64,000 nt of DNA, taken from NCBI GenBank assembly GCA_015499995.1, contig JADNRV010000001.1, positions 186,001-250,000 on the forward strand, written 5' to 3'. Source of the stretch: Flammula alnicola. Taxonomy: Eukaryota; Basidiomycota; Agaricomycetes; Agaricales; Strophariaceae. The notes below the pieces were generated by a model. That model saw only the letters and a program-made list of their open reading frames with translations, did not search any database and was not told where the DNA came from. Numbering within the stretch: position 1 is the stretch's first letter; every line of letters starts with the position of its first letter. The translations under genes and the position numbers were made by a program. This document shows, piece by piece, positions 34,677 to 48,600 of the stretch.

Positions 34677-35541
34677 GATGAATTGTACGCATGTGAAGGG
34701 GAACCAGGATCTGGGGGATTCAAGCAAGGGTGCTGTCAGTCGTTATATACAAAAGACGATGATGGACAACCTCGACCCTCAGATATTTTTAGCTGTGCAG
34801 CTGTAGCCTGTGGGTATTTTATTGCTGAATATGGCGTTCCTGAGCAAAGATTGCATTAAGTGATAATGATATCCGCCTAAGAAGCAGTACATATAATGGG
34901 CCCCAAATCTTCAACGAAGAATGGTTGAACATTGAGGCTATGTTAACTGATGATCTTTGAGAGGAAACCGTTCATACCGGGCGTATCTTCATCCAGCAAA
35001 TAAAGTCACCAATAAATTAATGATGCACCGTGGCGTAGACACTTCGTATCGCGGTCGATTTGATGCAAATTCCAATATTGAGAGCCGTTTTAGGAGCTGT
35101 GGAATCTGGATTCCTCAGGAAGAGCGAAATCTTGGCTTACGCTTTGGACTCGTGGTTGGAAACAGAAATGATGGTGACGGTGTTTAGTTTCGGCTGCAAA
35201 CGACCCACAAGGACCGTGTGAAGCCCCGCGCTGCCTCCAATAGAAATCTGGGAGAAGAACCATATGGTGCCATGCATGCCCTGTAAAATCCATTTAACCA
35301 CCCTATAACGCTCGAGTCGTATGAGTTCTACTAGTACTGCATTACTTTCTGGCCCGAGGCTTTTCGTTTACGGACACCACCCGTCCGCGTCGACGTCGAT
35401 GTTCATCGGTCTTTTGTATATTCGCTAAACATCAGCATCAACTTCTGTTGTTCATCAAGGACCTTGTATTCACGCACGCCTAAGAACACTGTACTCCCTG
35501 ATCCCTTAGCCTCTCAAGTCGTTCCAGGGCTGTAAGGTGGC
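34677..35541. other. Divergent intergenic region
   Basis: Separates the DUF6533 gene (-) from the ketosphinganine reductase (+). No open frame with motifs; nothing recognised. Confidence 0.45.
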
Positions 35542-36827
35542 ATGTCCTTCTTCTCAAAAAAGTGGAATCCAGACGGCCTGGTGAGTTTTTGCAACAACGA
35601 CTCTTCCGACCACTAACCTCTCGAAGCATGTATACATAACAGGGGGAAGTACTGGTCTAGGACTGTCTTTGGCATGTATTCTTGTGCAAAAAGGTGCCAA
35701 TGTCTCGATTGTTGCTCGTAATCAAGGAAGGCTTAATGAAGCCCTCTCAGTTCTTGAGGTACGTTGCTGTTCATCCACCTCCAATCTCGCCGTTCTCAAG
35801 GCATATATCCCCGATAGCGCCATAAGAAGGTCCCTGCGCAGAAGGTCCTGGCCTACTCCTTTTCACTCGACACCGCGACAGAGTCTACTGCAGCACTTGA
35901 CGCCGTATGTGCTCCATATGATGGACAGTCTCCAGATGCAGTGTTCGCATGCGCAGGCGCTTCACATCCTGGATTCTTTGTTGAAATGGACGAAGAGTGG
36001 CTTACACGAGGAATGGCAGACGGCTATTGGGTGCAGGCATGGACATGTTGGGTGAGTGATACAGTTATCTGACCACTCTTATCCTTTGACTGCGAACCAA
36101 GGCGGCAGCGAAGATGATGGTGAGACAAAAAAGGAGAGGCGGAAAGATAGTCCTTGTGAGCTCTGTTTTGGGATACATGAGCATTATTGGACATGCGAGT
36201 TACTCTCCAGCTAAACACGCCCTGAGAGGTATTTATCGAAAATTTTATTGACGTTCTTTTCTGATCTTTGAAAAATGCACATAGCACTCGCAGACACGCT
36301 GCAGTCTGAATTGATGCTTTACGATATAGACGTGCATGCACACTTCCCGCCCACAATGTTTACGCCCGGATACGATGCTGAGAATATCACTAAACCACAA
36401 ATCGTGAAGGATATCGAAAGCGGTGACGAGGGCTTGACCGCTGACAAAGCTGCCCAGCATCTTTTTGCAGGTATTTACAGACGCTCCTTTGCTTCTCTAT
36501 GCATTTCGGGTTCGACTGACAAAAAATTGTCTCCCAGGCGTAGAAAAGGGCCAATCACACATTGCTGGCGATCTTATCACCAACCTTTTCCGTTCGTCTA
36601 CAAGAGGCGCAACACATCGAAATAATTGGATACTTGATGGTCTATACGATTTTATTGCCTTTGTACGTTTAGCCGATTTCTCCTTCGCCGACTTGCCTGT
36701 TACATTTCCATTGACAACACGCTCGTAGATCGCTACGCCCATATGGCGTTCGTCTGTGGACAGAAGGGTCCGTGCGCACCGCTCGGAACACGAGGAATAC
36801 CTAGCGAGCAAAGGGTTTTTCTCCTGA
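35542..36827 (+). CDS. TSC10: 3-ketosphinganine (3-dehydrosphinganine) reductase
   Basis: Short-chain dehydrogenase that reduces 3-ketosphinganine to sphinganine with NADPH, the second step of sphingolipid synthesis, at the cytosolic face of the ER. Seven exons: 35542-35580, 35627-35758, 35818-36051, 36102-36228, 36285-36470, 36538-36662 and 36729-36827, exactly 313 residues (yeast Tsc10 about 320). Cofactor loop HVYITGGSTGLG, FACAGAS (the NAG-like segment), VSSVLGYM with catalytic Ser, and YSPAK with Tyr and Lys. HALRALADTLQSEL, FPPTMFTPGY and NLFRSSTRGATHRNNW are hallmarks of KDSR rather than other SDRs. The C-terminal hydrophobic segment (GLYDFIAFIATPIW) is the membrane-association region. 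Intact. Confidence 0.95.
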
Positions 36828-37683
36828 TCTGAATTTGTAGAACCTCCTGGCTAATGCTGGAATGAGCTGGAGCCCCTGGTTGATTGGTTTTTCTTGGGAA
36901 TCCGGAATTTGAGATAGCTCGAGATGCCAATACTCGAACAAACCACTTACAACCTTTTCTGAGCGACTATTAAGCTTTCTCCATTGCTGCTATGTTCGAT
37001 ATCCAGCATGCATTTTGCAATTGATTATTGGCTTTGTCGTGGAAATAGTATATCTCTCTTTCTCGGGGAATCGAAACTGCGGCCACTGGACTGCTGGTAT
37101 TGTCTGGATTCGCGCTGCTACTAAAAGAAAGTCGAGCATGACTGTTTCCGCAGAAATTATAATCCCACATCTTGGACATAAATTTCATTCCGATTCGAGG
37201 AACTAGGAGCCTGCAGCCTGCAGCATACACGTCTGACCTCCTCCTTGCGGTTATGAGGCCAATTTATCCGCGCTTGCTAGATTCCCAAGATCAGCAAGAG
37301 AATCCTCCAAGTCACCGGAAACCAAGTTGTACTTAAGCAGGTGGATATGTGATTGCAGGTGGATGTGTAAGATGCAGTAGACATGTATTCACTGCAGAAC
37401 TAAAGTGCATAAACGATGATAAAAAAGAGGATAGAAAGAAAAGGAAACAAAGACTACAAATACAGACAGCGATCTAAAGTGTGGTAAGCTAGACAATGAT
37501 AGTATGATACATAGGATAGGGATAGATCCGGAGTTTAGGATAGGCTGTAACGAACAGAAAGGTACATACTCGTACATGTAGAACCAAAAGGAGACAGGAA
37601 AAAACAGCAAATCAATGGAGAGTTTTGCGGTTTCGAGGCTTCCAAGCCTAAGCCTTCATAACATTGACGTTTAAGCTCAAAGT
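36828..37683. other. Intergenic between convergent genes
   Basis: Joint 3' region of the reductase (+) and the F-box gene (-). A/T-rich, with no gene recognised. Confidence 0.45.
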
Positions 37684-40065
37684 TTAAACAAGGACGTAGT
37701 CCTCCTCAATCGTACTCTGAGTCTCCGGAGAAAGAGCTCGCCTCCCACTCCCAGTAGTACTCCCACTCCCGCTACGCCCAAGACCCTGATCAGCCCAAGT
37801 TACCGACCTATGCGAGCCCGACGCGGAAGACATGGACGATCTCGGTGACGCCATCGTCACCACCGCGTTCGTAATGGACCCCACGACAGAGCACGACGCC
37901 CTCCGAGAACGCTTCAAGAACGAACTCGCATTCGAGCTGGATCTCGAGGGATGCCATGACTGGATCAAATTTGGCTCGTTTTGCAATTCCGAGGGTGACG
38001 TGTGTGAGTATATGCGGGAGAGCGATAACGAATGTGGATGTCTCCCAAACGAAGTGTTTTCTTTCTCCTTGGGCACGAGGAAGTGCACAAAATATCGGGA
38101 GTACTCCTTTCCTGTGATGTTTTTCTGACCCCACTCGCACGCAAGGAGTGCGGGAGCAGCGGACGTAACGGGTATGGACGTCGGTAAGGCGCCGTCAAAG
38201 AAAGGTATATGGCTGGTATAGCCCAAAACCTCATACACCCCAAGCTGTTTCACCCGCCCCTTCGCAGGCGAAAACCACGAATCTTGCGTCGTTCGGACAG
38301 TGAATTTTTTGATGTTCGGATTCTCGTTGACGATACGAGCCGCGCTCCTCGTCATCTCCTCCTCGTTTGATTTATGTACCTTAGTCAGCTCAAAGGACTC
38401 CAAGTTCGGTGCAGTCTGCAATACGCGCGAGAACTCTCTCTAGATAAATAAGTAGTTAGAGGGTCAAATTTCACACAAGTAAGAAAAGCTAAACTCACAA
38501 TCGAAAACGTCGGACGCGTGAAACAGGAAACCTCCAAGTGTTTAAGACTAGGTCTCGAGGCGAACAACGAACGCAAGACTTGTGCATCGTCAAACTTTTG
38601 ATGTCCTCTCAGATTTTCCCCACTTGTTCTCCCTGAAAACGCAAAAGATCCGCCGGACCCAAAGGAGAGATCAATCCAGAGATTCAATGACGTCAACGCC
38701 TTCAGCTCATGCAGGACCGCGAACGTCGGGGGAAACGATGAGGCCGTGTGGTGCAAGCATGTTAGAGTAAGATGCTGCAGACGTTGTGGGTTCGGAAGCG
38801 TCTTGATTAGTTTCAGCGGTCCGCCAAAGGAAGTGACATTAGGAAGTGCATTGGACGGCAGAATAAACTTGGAAGGAAAGGTCGCGCTTCCTCCAGCGTG
38901 CTGCAGGTGAATAGAGCGCAAGGTCGGGTGTGCTGCGAGGAAAGCCATGAAGGCCGCGCGGTCCTTCCGCGCCTGTTCGTCGCCTTTGGAAGGCGAAATA
39001 AGAACCATGTCCCCTAAAGTGATGCTGTGAAGACGCGGCCACCTCCCAGCTGTGACGAGCCGAATATCGAATATCCGTGGAGATGGAGCAGAGCCGCCTA
39101 TGGTGAGCTCTTCTAGCCGGGGACAACGCTCAAGGAGCATAGCCCAAAATTTTCTGGGCAGTTTCTCCGTCTTTGGGAGACCCTCTGTGACGTAAATTGC
39201 TGGTCAGGTTTGCCATACGTGAGGATCGTTGAATTCGAAGGACTGCATACCAGCTAGCCAGTCGAGCGATCGACATTTCACAGTCAGCGAAATCTGCCTG
39301 AGATCGTTGAAATCCCAAAGCTGGAAACCAATGAGAAAAATGGAGGAAAGAGCGCTAAATCACCATTACGTACGGAACTGGAAGGATCCAGAGTGTCCTC
39401 GCCGATACTTGTGCTTATTCGTTTCAGATATCGACACCTGCCACGCACAAAAAATGAGCGTGTCTAGAAATATTTCCAAAAAGAAAGGAGGCCACGCACG
39501 GAGTTCTAAGGGCAGCCCAAAGCTCGTTATGAGGCATATCCATGCCATCCCACTCAAATGCCTCCAAGTTCCTGAGTTGACCAGCCATGCTCGCGATGAG
39601 CGTTGCAACTTGGTCTTCATTCATCTCGTCCCCTGGGTTTGTCCATTCCAAACTATTCGGGCGAATGATCAGGCGTCGGATATGTTGGGTGATTTCGGGA
39701 TGTTTGGACAAGGCGATCAGGGTCGTCTTGCAATGCTTATTCGTCTTGAGCTCGACGGTGGAATAGAGAATAGTGGCGAGTAGTTTGCGAAGTCGACGAG
39801 ACTAGTGGTTTCATTAGCCCAAGAATGCATGCGGGTTTGAAACGCCCAATAGATATCAAAGACTCACGCATAACCCCAGATACAGAACATCTCTCAAACT
39901 CGATTGGCGCCCAATCTCCAAGATAACATGTGTTGGTAGACGTTCGATAGGTGCCTTCGGAGTTGGTGCAGTGAGGGTTAACTCTCTTATAGGCTGTGAT
40001 GTGAGAAGTTTCTTGAGGCTGGAGACAGGCGAAATGGTGGTAGTGACTGAGAGGGAGACCATCAC
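37684..40065 (-). CDS. F-box/leucine-rich-repeat-like protein
   Basis: Probable substrate receptor of an SCF ubiquitin ligase. Six exons: 39868-40065, 39500-39801, 39374-39437, 39251-39320, 38499-39184 and 37684-38439, exactly 691 residues. The F-box lies at about residues 40-75 (IERLPTHVILEIGRQSSLRD, then LYLGLCSRRLRKLL). Degenerate leucine-rich repeats follow: HIRRLIIRP, LRNLEAFEWDGMDM, CPRLEELTIGG, WPRLHSITLGD, HPTLRSIHLQH, LQHLTLTCL, ALTSLNLWIDL, RPSLKHLEVS and APNLESFELTK. The last 120 residues are Ser/Arg-rich and disordered, ending EEDYVLV. No target can be inferred. The F-box family is highly expanded in basidiomycetes. Confidence 0.85.
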
Positions 40066-42718
40066 CAGTGATGCGGAAGGCTGTTGTATTGTGGAGGGTA
40101 AATGAGATGACCACCTCTAGACTAGGGAAAAGGAAAAAGTCAGATCACTAAAAGAGTTGATGACGGTAAATGTATGTCATGGAATTGGAAAAAATATAAC
40201 ATATCGTCAATACGCACCGCGAGATGGGAATGACTTCCTCCGCCAGGCTCGGGCCAGAGTCAACGAGGCATCTATGAAAGTGCAATTGCTTTTGATCGAG
40301 ATGACGAATTCGATTTTGGGGCCTGACTTTGACGCAAAAATAGAAACCAATCTCATTCCGGCATCTAACTTCATTGCCCAGACCATCCGTCCGGTACCGT
40401 CGTCGACGATTGGCCCCATGGGCACGTCAGGGGAATAGGTTTGCCTTACACGCATCAGCAAAAATCCTGAGTCCATCCTGAAACACCAGCCTGGCAGGAA
40501 ATTAGCTGACCGTCGGTAGAACGCGTCTTGTTGTGTGCGTGCCAGAACGTGATAGGCTGCGTTGACCCAACTTGCCCAAGCGTTGAACGTAAGTAGAGAG
40601 CGGTATCTCAGGCACCCCTAGATACGTGGTGGAGAGTGGACGAGCTGGGATAGGCCCTACTTCAATCTAGTCTCCTACCACGTTTCCCGCCACCTTCAGA
40701 ACGTGCACAGGGTGTTTCACTGTGTTCCACATGCATTCAAGTTCCCCATAATTCTGATTTGCCCGTGTCTGACTTTGACAGCCTGAGTGTGGGGATGATC
40801 ACTATGTTTCATTGTTTAACTTGACGCATTGATGTATGACGAGCTAACTCCGTTCCAGCGCTCACGGTGGAAAATGAAGGCAGGTTATAACACACCTTGG
40901 TTCGAGAGTAATGACGGTCTCTGTTCGGTCTCTGGGAGTCGAATGTGTGGATCCTGGCCAAGTCCAGGTGCCTGACGTCGTGGCCACAACTGGAAAACTT
41001 GAAGTTGTTATGCAAACCCAACTAAACCTAACATCCGCATATATAAGGACCCACCGCTCAGTCATTCTGAATCAGGAGACCAGGCTTAAGCTTTAACGAT
41101 GATCAATGATTGGATGCACCCGCGCGCCATCGCGATTCGCTATCTGTTCGACTGAGGTGCGTTGTTCCGATAATCCTGAAGCTGAGCTAACCTCATCTTG
41201 GGACAACATTATCTCACTGGTAAAGGCCATCATGATGTCTTAAAGACCATGTGGGAGGCGATGAAGAGGCGATGACGTTCCCGCAGAAGAATCAAATCGT
41301 CCAAAAATTAAGTCTGTGGTGCTCAGGAGCGGCCGATGTGTTGCGATGCTCGAGTCGCCCGCAAAGGTCTTGACTCCGGGAAAAGCCAAAAGGCTATATG
41401 TACCATATTTTAAGTGCCGAGATCAGTTCGTGATATAATTGTGCATGCATTATCTCCTAGATCGTCGATCGGCCCAGTGAGGGGTTGCGGATCGCCGCCA
41501 TCGACTGATTCTGGTCTGGTTTTGTCTGGTTTTGTATCCTCCAGAAACACCCGCAAAAAGTCCAATATATCGTCTCGGCATCAATTTCGTATGCCACATT
41601 ATCCTGGAGATTCGAAATTATTCACAACGACTCCGAGATATTTGGACTTGCAGATCAGTCGTGGGTTGCCGGGCTCCAAGACTCTCCAAAGGCGTCAAAC
41701 TTCGCAGACATTGGACGACCCACACGCAAGCGTCAGGCAATTACCGCGCGTTACCATGATTAGCGATTGAGACGTCAGCTGAACCCCCTGTGTAAAGTAC
41801 AAACCGGAAGGCTAACGGACCACAGGCCTGCATCTCCAACGTGCGGCCCCGTAGGTCTATATGCCAAATTGCCACAGAATTCCTGCCGCCACCATTCCAC
41901 CTTGATGGAGAATATTAACTTATAGGAAGCCATTACAACCACGAGGACGACTGAATGGGAGTTATTTCTTTCGACTTAAAAGGTCAACGAACGTTTAAAC
42001 CATTTGGATACATATATTTCAAAGCACCTCACTACACAGGCAGAACGAGCCTCTCAGCATTACAATCAATAACTCCAATTAGGCTATATGCCAAGCCCTG
42101 ATTGCCCTTTGTCCGATTCAGAAAGCATCCTTTCAGCGAATCTGCCTCAACGTGTATATGGACCAAGATTACATCTCTTTTCCGATGAGCATGGACGATG
42201 CCTGCCTCATTGCTGTCTTGCGGCAGTGCCTGAGTATCGAAATGTTCCTTTCCAAATCAATAAACTACGATCGTCTGCCTTACTAAGAACAGTTGGTGAA
42301 GAAATAGCAGACGATGCTGGGGCTGCCTCGACGTGTTTCCCAGCATTCGCACCTCGAGAGCACTAGGGCAGACTGCCCTAGCAGACGTGAAGAAGATACG
42401 TCGGGGTGGTTGGTAGGCGAGCCTGCGAGCGCGGACCAGCGTGGCCCGGCCACAGGAACAGCTCATTTCGTTTCACGCTGGCTTTGTTTAAATTGTTACT
42501 GCGAAATTCCGCTCTGTGTTTTAACTCGTTGACAGGATGCGCGAAATCAAAAAATCGGTTTGGATACACGGGAATGGCGTGCCGCTCCAGACCAACTCCG
42601 AACAGAGTAAAACAGTGTAATTGCATATACGGAAGGAACTCGCGACCAACTTAAGTACTACATCGTTTTTCATGGGACTTACATATCAGCAATGGGATGC
42701 GCAATCTAAATCTCGCAT
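40066..42718. other. Long intergenic region
   Basis: 2.65 kb with no supported gene. A 10-nt unit TCTGGTTTTG is tandemly doubled near 41513-41533. A perfect short hairpin lies at 42363-42381. Nothing else recognised. Confidence 0.45.
42363..42381. repeat. Perfect 8-bp-stem hairpin
   Basis: CTAGGGCA, loop GAC, TGCCCTAG. Lies downstream of the CE15 gene's stop (343 bp from it). Function unknown. Confidence 0.5.
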
Positions 42719-44178
42719 TTAGGAAAGAGTTGGCACGGTCCAGTCAATCCAGTCCGAATCCACGAAACCGAGATTATTGGCACCATCCGTCTTGATGAAA
42801 GTGGTGTTCGTATTCTGGCCCTTCAAGAACTTGTTGATGAACGCATCGAGGTCTGGCTGCTCAGAGGACGGGAAGGCGCAATGAGCATGGTTCCCAATCT
42901 GGGAGACACCCATGCTATCGGGGACACCTAGTGCCTGCCATATCTTGTTTGCAGTCTTCATGCACCCGAAGACCGACTCGGGGCCCAACCAGTCGATTCC
43001 CGTGTTGTCGATGATGAGTAAAGCTCTTGGAGCTATCAGGCCAGCCAGCATGTGATGGTCGAAAGGAAGAACGGGGACCTGGTTCGCGTATTGCGCAAAG
43101 GTCGTGGAGAACCAGACATTCTCGCCGACAATTTCGGAAGCGGTCTGTGTGTCGACGCCATTAGCGAGCATCTTGTCTGAAATGCGCCAGCAGCCTGCAC
43201 CACCAGAACCCGACTCCTGCGGGATGGTGAGAGCGATACGTGACTCGAAGGCTCCGACGACCAGGGCACCCTTGCCGTTTCGAGAGCATCCAGTCACGGC
43301 GAGCTTGGTGAGATCGACCTTGACCGCTGGAGTTGTCTCGAGGACATCGATTATCCTGCTGACTCCCCAGGCCCATGCGGTCATGGCGGACGCGGAGTGG
43401 CCGGAGCCGTAGAGTGTGTAGAATTTTCCTTGGCCGCGGCTAGTTGCGTCGTTTTGAGCAGCCATATCATCGTTGTTAAAGGTGAGAACTGCGACCCCTG
43501 AAGGTGTCGGGATGCTCATGCCACCAATAGCGATAATGGCTGGGAAGGGAGCAGTACCCGAAGATGGTAAGGACACCGAAACCGTGAAAGAGATGGATTT
43601 CCCGGAATCGGAGACGTTGATGGTGAGGGTGTTCCCGGAAAAGGAACCAGTGACGCTCTGAGGTTTGGGTGGGAGGGTTCCCAGCTCGTAGCGCTGGAAA
43701 AGCTGGCTAATTTCGGCTTGACGGCAGGTCCACTGATCCTTCGTAGTAACAGCAGACCCGTCGGCGGCAAATTTGAACGGGTTGGGAAGTTTAGAATTCG
43801 CCGTTAAGGTGAGAGTAGATGGGAGGGTTGGGCAAATTGCCGGTGTGGAGGTGCTAGAAGGTTGGCTGGTGGTCGGCGCAGCGGTAGTTGGTGTGATAAT
43901 GGGCGTGGTAGTAGTTGGTGTAATAGTGGTAGTCGGCACAATCGTTGTCGGAGGAACACTGGAAGAAGGAAGACATTGGGAATACCATGCGTTCGAGAAG
44001 GTACAGGTTGCACTAGAAACGCAAGTAGTTCCCCCAGTCCATCCTGTACCACCACCTGATATCATGGTGAGGCGAGCGCATGAGTTGTTATCTTCAACTC
44101 ACATTGGGCCCACAATGGTTGCTGGGCGAGGGCAGGGAGGGCGAGGACAAGAGCCACGAGAGTGTGTTTGAGCGCCAT
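42719..44178 (-). CDS. 4-O-methyl-glucuronoyl methylesterase (CE15) with CBM1
   Basis: Secreted esterase that cleaves ester bonds between lignin alcohols and glucuronoyl groups of xylan. Exons 44103-44178 and 42719-44055, 470 residues. Signal peptide residues 1-18 ([18 protein letters not shown]). A cellulose-binding CBM1 follows ([15 protein letters not shown] ... NAWYSQCLP), joined across the intron. A Thr/Pro-rich linker of about 50 residues precedes the CE15 catalytic domain, which starts near [10 protein letters not shown]. Catalytic Ser in GCSRNGKGA, Glu in PQESGSGG, His in GNHAHCAF; all three present. Length and modularity match the Hypocrea and Phanerochaete enzymes. Wood-decay function is well supported by family. 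Confidence 0.96.
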
Positions 44179-45691
44179 CTCCGGTAGAGGTGAGTTATCT
44201 GAATTTGAAAGACCAACAGCCGTCCAGATTTTATGTGGCAGACAGGACCCAGCGGAAAAATGAGCGCTAAAAACCACCGGCCGCCGTAGCAATAGAAGAC
44301 AATTCAGTCTTCGATACCAATACATATCGCATAATAAGGAGCTCCAAGTGAATGACTAGATTCTCCGCTTTTAAGGATCAATGTCGTATTCATGCCTTCA
44401 AGCAGGAACGATGTACGACGGAGCGGGGAAAAGAAGTGGTGAAACCCCAGCAAGATGACAGGCCGTGGGCAGCCGCCCTGACACGAAGACGTCTCGAATC
44501 AAAGTCTGAAACATCTTGAGGTCATTCTTGAATCCTCGAGAAGGGCAGTTATTCCGCTGATAAGTACCTAAATACCTCTCCTAGTGTCGAGAAGGGCTTC
44601 GTCTGAGCCGAGGGCAAGTTGAGATGCAGTACTTGACTCTGTTATCCAGTTCATGGCCCCTTGGGTCATATTTTTCTGAATTAGTATGGACACACAAATG
44701 CACCTCAAATTTCGCTCACTGATGAATCTCTGCAACTCTTGACAGTGGTAAGTCTCGAAGAACGTGGCGCTGGTTTAAGTTATGCCGATAATTTTCTCTT
44801 CTGGTGATTACATGATACCTTTTCGTACCGAGTCGAGGAGCTTCCTCTAAGAAGAATCAACGATGTAAGCAATGCCAAGGAGTTGCCAAGAGAGACAGAG
44901 ACACGTGGTGAGCCGTGGTGCTTCCGTTGGCGTTCGCTTCAACGCTAGCTTACATCGATGGCTATTAGCTTGTCAGATCTTGTTACGGTTGGAATCCATT
45001 ACAGGATGCAAGATAAGTTCGACCAGCCTGTTTTCGAGGCATGCCTACTGTAAATATCTCTCAAGTTTGGCCCTAAAATCTGTAAGACAACCAGCTGAGG
45101 ACAACAGGAATATACGGATCGAATTCCACTCTGAACACGGAAGACAATATTCGCTGACGGCTGAAGCTAAGAAGTACAGAGAACGAATTTGGGCCACACG
45201 TAACCGCTGAAATGCGGAAATGTTATCGATTACAATGAGAGAGACATAAGTATTTCAGAAATAAGGATAGAGATTCATACACTGAAGAAAGAAAGGAAGA
45301 AATGAGAGTCTAGACGATTGAAAGGGAGAGAAATTACTCACGCATATAGGATGGAGGCGTTGATGGGTGGACGACTGCCAGGTGCAAGACTTGTATACCG
45401 AAGTTCAGCCTAAAGGTGCGCGAGGGAACATCATCATGTGCAATTTTCTCTGCGACTTGATAGGCAGTGGCATGCTTTCCTCTATCTCCGCACCATCTGG
45501 TGGCTTGAAAGAGAAAGAATGACGATCAGAGACATTGGAGTCCCAGGTTTAGGAGTGAGGTGTCCCTGACGAACGACCCCGGAGGTCGAGGGAAGACCGA
45601 GACGACATTTCCTCATAGTCGGGCGCTATAAGGTGCCCAAGTGGATGGAGATGAGATATTCGGGGAATCGGGAGTTCAGATGTGGTGGCGG
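44179..45691. other. Intergenic upstream of the CE15 gene
   Basis: About 1.5 kb, no gene recognised. It must contain the CE15 promoter on the minus strand, but I see no clear TATA box near its start. Confidence 0.4.
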
Positions 45692-48600
45692 TCACTGGGG
45701 AAGCCTGGGAATCGAGCCTTGAACGTCTGACGTAAAGCCATCTAAACGACTACGCGACTCGAGAGATGAAATTCGGCGCCGAAGTTCGAGCATTTCCAGT
45801 GCGGGCATCCTAGTTTCTTCGTCCATGACCTTCCGTTTCTCCCTCTCCTTCTCCATTAATTGAATAGAATCCTTCAGTCGCTCAACCTCGTCGCGATGAC
45901 GCTGCCTCATCTCGTCCATCTCGGCCCTCGCCTTTGTTCCCTGTTCCTTATCTCGCCTTTCAATGATTCGACTTCTGTTCGGTAGAGTGAACCCATCGAC
46001 TGGAATTCTTCTCTACTCCATTGCTGGGTATGTCGCAGTTCTTCCTTCATCGCTTTGAACTCGTTGATGATAGCAGAGATGACAGGGGAATCGCCGTAGC
46101 GGTCGACCGAGCGCAATCCCAGGTCACCCGCGTCCAGCTCCCGGTCTTTCCCCTTTAAGCCCTTCACCGTCGTTGCATCGTCAGCGGTCGAGCATTCCAG
46201 GAGATCTGCCATATTCCTCATGATCGACATCATTAGCTTCGCGACTGGTTGGCTCCTTTCCGAAGACTCGGGTGACAGTTTTGGGACTTCTGGAGGGTCG
46301 ACCTCTGTGGTTGAGGCAGGGTAGGTCGATCATCGTCGCATCGGGACTGAGTGGACGCGTTTTCGACTCGGTAGGCTGTGATGCGGGATGCTGCGTATCC
46401 TCAGTTTGCGTCCCGACGCTAGCTAAAAAATTCGTCGAGATCTACGGATGTTTGAATGGCCTGCGATGCACATTGGATCTGGGCAAGGCGCTTTGCACGA
46501 GTGCGGACGGTTCCTCGTCAGTTTGGAAGCCTTGAGATGTGGACATAATGGTTATCGTTTGAACTTCCTTCTCCTCCGAAATATGGGCGTGCGACTCTAT
46601 CTCTGTTGATCGGTGATCTTCAGGTTTCCAGATCATGTCGAATTGTTGCTGGAGCCGTTTATCAAGCGAGTCGATCCTCGTTTCTAATTCCTCTCCTCTG
46701 AATGGAAACAATACTTTAGCCAAAGCAACTGACGCATGCGCGAGAATATCCAATCGCTGATCGACGGACATGGCTTCCTCTCCTTCTAATACCGAGTGTC
46801 GCGTGCGAGCGTCCAATATAGATGGACGGCGACCCTGAGTTTGAGTTTTCACGGGGACATCGTCATCAACGTGTGAAACGCCAGGGGTCCCATTGAAAGA
46901 AGGAGAACGCAGGAAGTCGAGGAGATCTCGGAGGAGGAGAATGGTATGGAGAGACTTAGCGCGGGTGCCCTGAGCCATAAGAAGGACCGAATGATCGGAA
47001 TTCAATGGACCTTCACTTGACGGAAGGTTGGTTGGCCGATTGGCTTGGTCGTCTACGTCCATTCCATCATTGTCGCGTTGCTTCTCAGTGTTCATCGGTG
47101 TATCCGAGGTGTGGCGAGGCCCTGGTCCTTGAATCAGCTCAGCCATGGACAAGATCCCAGAGGCGGCGTGCGCTTCTGCTTGTGTAGGCGTCGCGGGAAA
47201 CTCAGCATTTACCTTCGCGATTTTGTCGAGAGAAGCAACTCCATCCGAGACCTGGGTCGCCGAACTTGCGTCAGCAGATAGACATTGGGCGCCCGCATCA
47301 AGCATTGCCATGTCAGAGGTTGCGGTCGCTCTCGGACCCTTTAGGCTAGGGGGCGGGCCACTCATAGCCATAGCCTTTTCCTCTTGAACAGGTGCAACCT
47401 TTGACACCGATGCATCGGGAACTGACCCATCGCCATTCGCCATGGGTCGATCTTCCACTATCTTCTCTGGCTCCACCTCAACTGTATCGTGAACCGCAGA
47501 GGATAAATGAGCAATTTCGAGTAAACCCCGCGCTATAACACTCTCAGAACTGCGGGAGAAAACGACGGGTCTTCGAGCTGTTTCCTTGCTAGCGATTACA
47601 ATATCAGTAACATGGGATGCAGGCGTTTGCGGAGACGGAGGCGTTTTAGGACCGGATTGCAATTCAGAGGAAGGGAGGGAGGTAGAAACTGACATAGCCA
47701 ATTTAGCATTTTGACTAGGAGTCTGAGGTTCTGCGCTTTCGTTCGTAGAGGTCTGGCTTGAGGAAGAAGACTCGACGAGATCGCTCTGAGGCACAGGTGT
47801 TTTCGGTGGTTTCAATGCGATCGTGGCAGTCGGAGAAGCAGATGTTCCTAGGGTTAATACTGGTGTCGGCAAGTGAGTCATGGTCGTATCCATTATCGAG
47901 GACGTTTCAGGTGTTGAGGGAGGAAGAACAGGACCTAACGTTAAAAAGTCAGAAAAACTCACGGCAATGACCACGTTGCATTCGTTCGCACCAGTCTTTG
48001 CGTCTACGTTCGTGTTCGGAAGGGAGGTGTCATGATCAGAAGGATTGTTCATAGCCGCACCAGAATGCAGCTGAGATATAATTGAAATCGAAGTCGCAGG
48101 TTCAGGAAGGAGGGGGGTGACTGGAGATTGAAGAACTAAATTCGAAGGTCGCGACGCATCCTGGGTTATTGGTTGAGATACGGAAGTCACTGTCGAGCTA
48201 ATGGCGGTCGAACTTGAGGTAGATGGTGTTGTCGGAATTTTTGATTGTGAATCAAACGAATGTAAGGGCGCAGTAGCTCCAGACAAGCCTTGGGTGGCGG
48301 TCTGTGGGTTGGCCACAGCGATGGGAGCTGAAATCGATTTGAGAGCTGTCGGACTTCGCTCCAGGATCCGAAGCTTATCTTTGGAAGGTGATGCCGTAGA
48401 GGCAGATAGGGAGGTCGGCGAAGAGCGCCTAAGCAAATTTTGCCTCTGTGTCGGCGGCAAAACGACTGATGGAGCGCTTCGCTTAAGTTTGAGCGTCAGA
48501 GCATGAACTTTCTTCTCATTCTTGGGAGATGTGGAAATCTTCGTGTTCGCCTTGTCCTCTTCCGATGATAATTGGGATGATTCGGAAGCAGCGAGCTTTT

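Noticed and set aside
40157..42718. Several 80-120 codon frames between the F-box and CE15 genes
   Set aside because: No motifs, no consistent splicing and overlapping frames on both strands; treated as non-coding.
46442..46498. In-frame TAG in the large orphan gene
   Set aside because: A 57-nt GT-AG intron ends exactly at this TAG, and the same frame continues after it.
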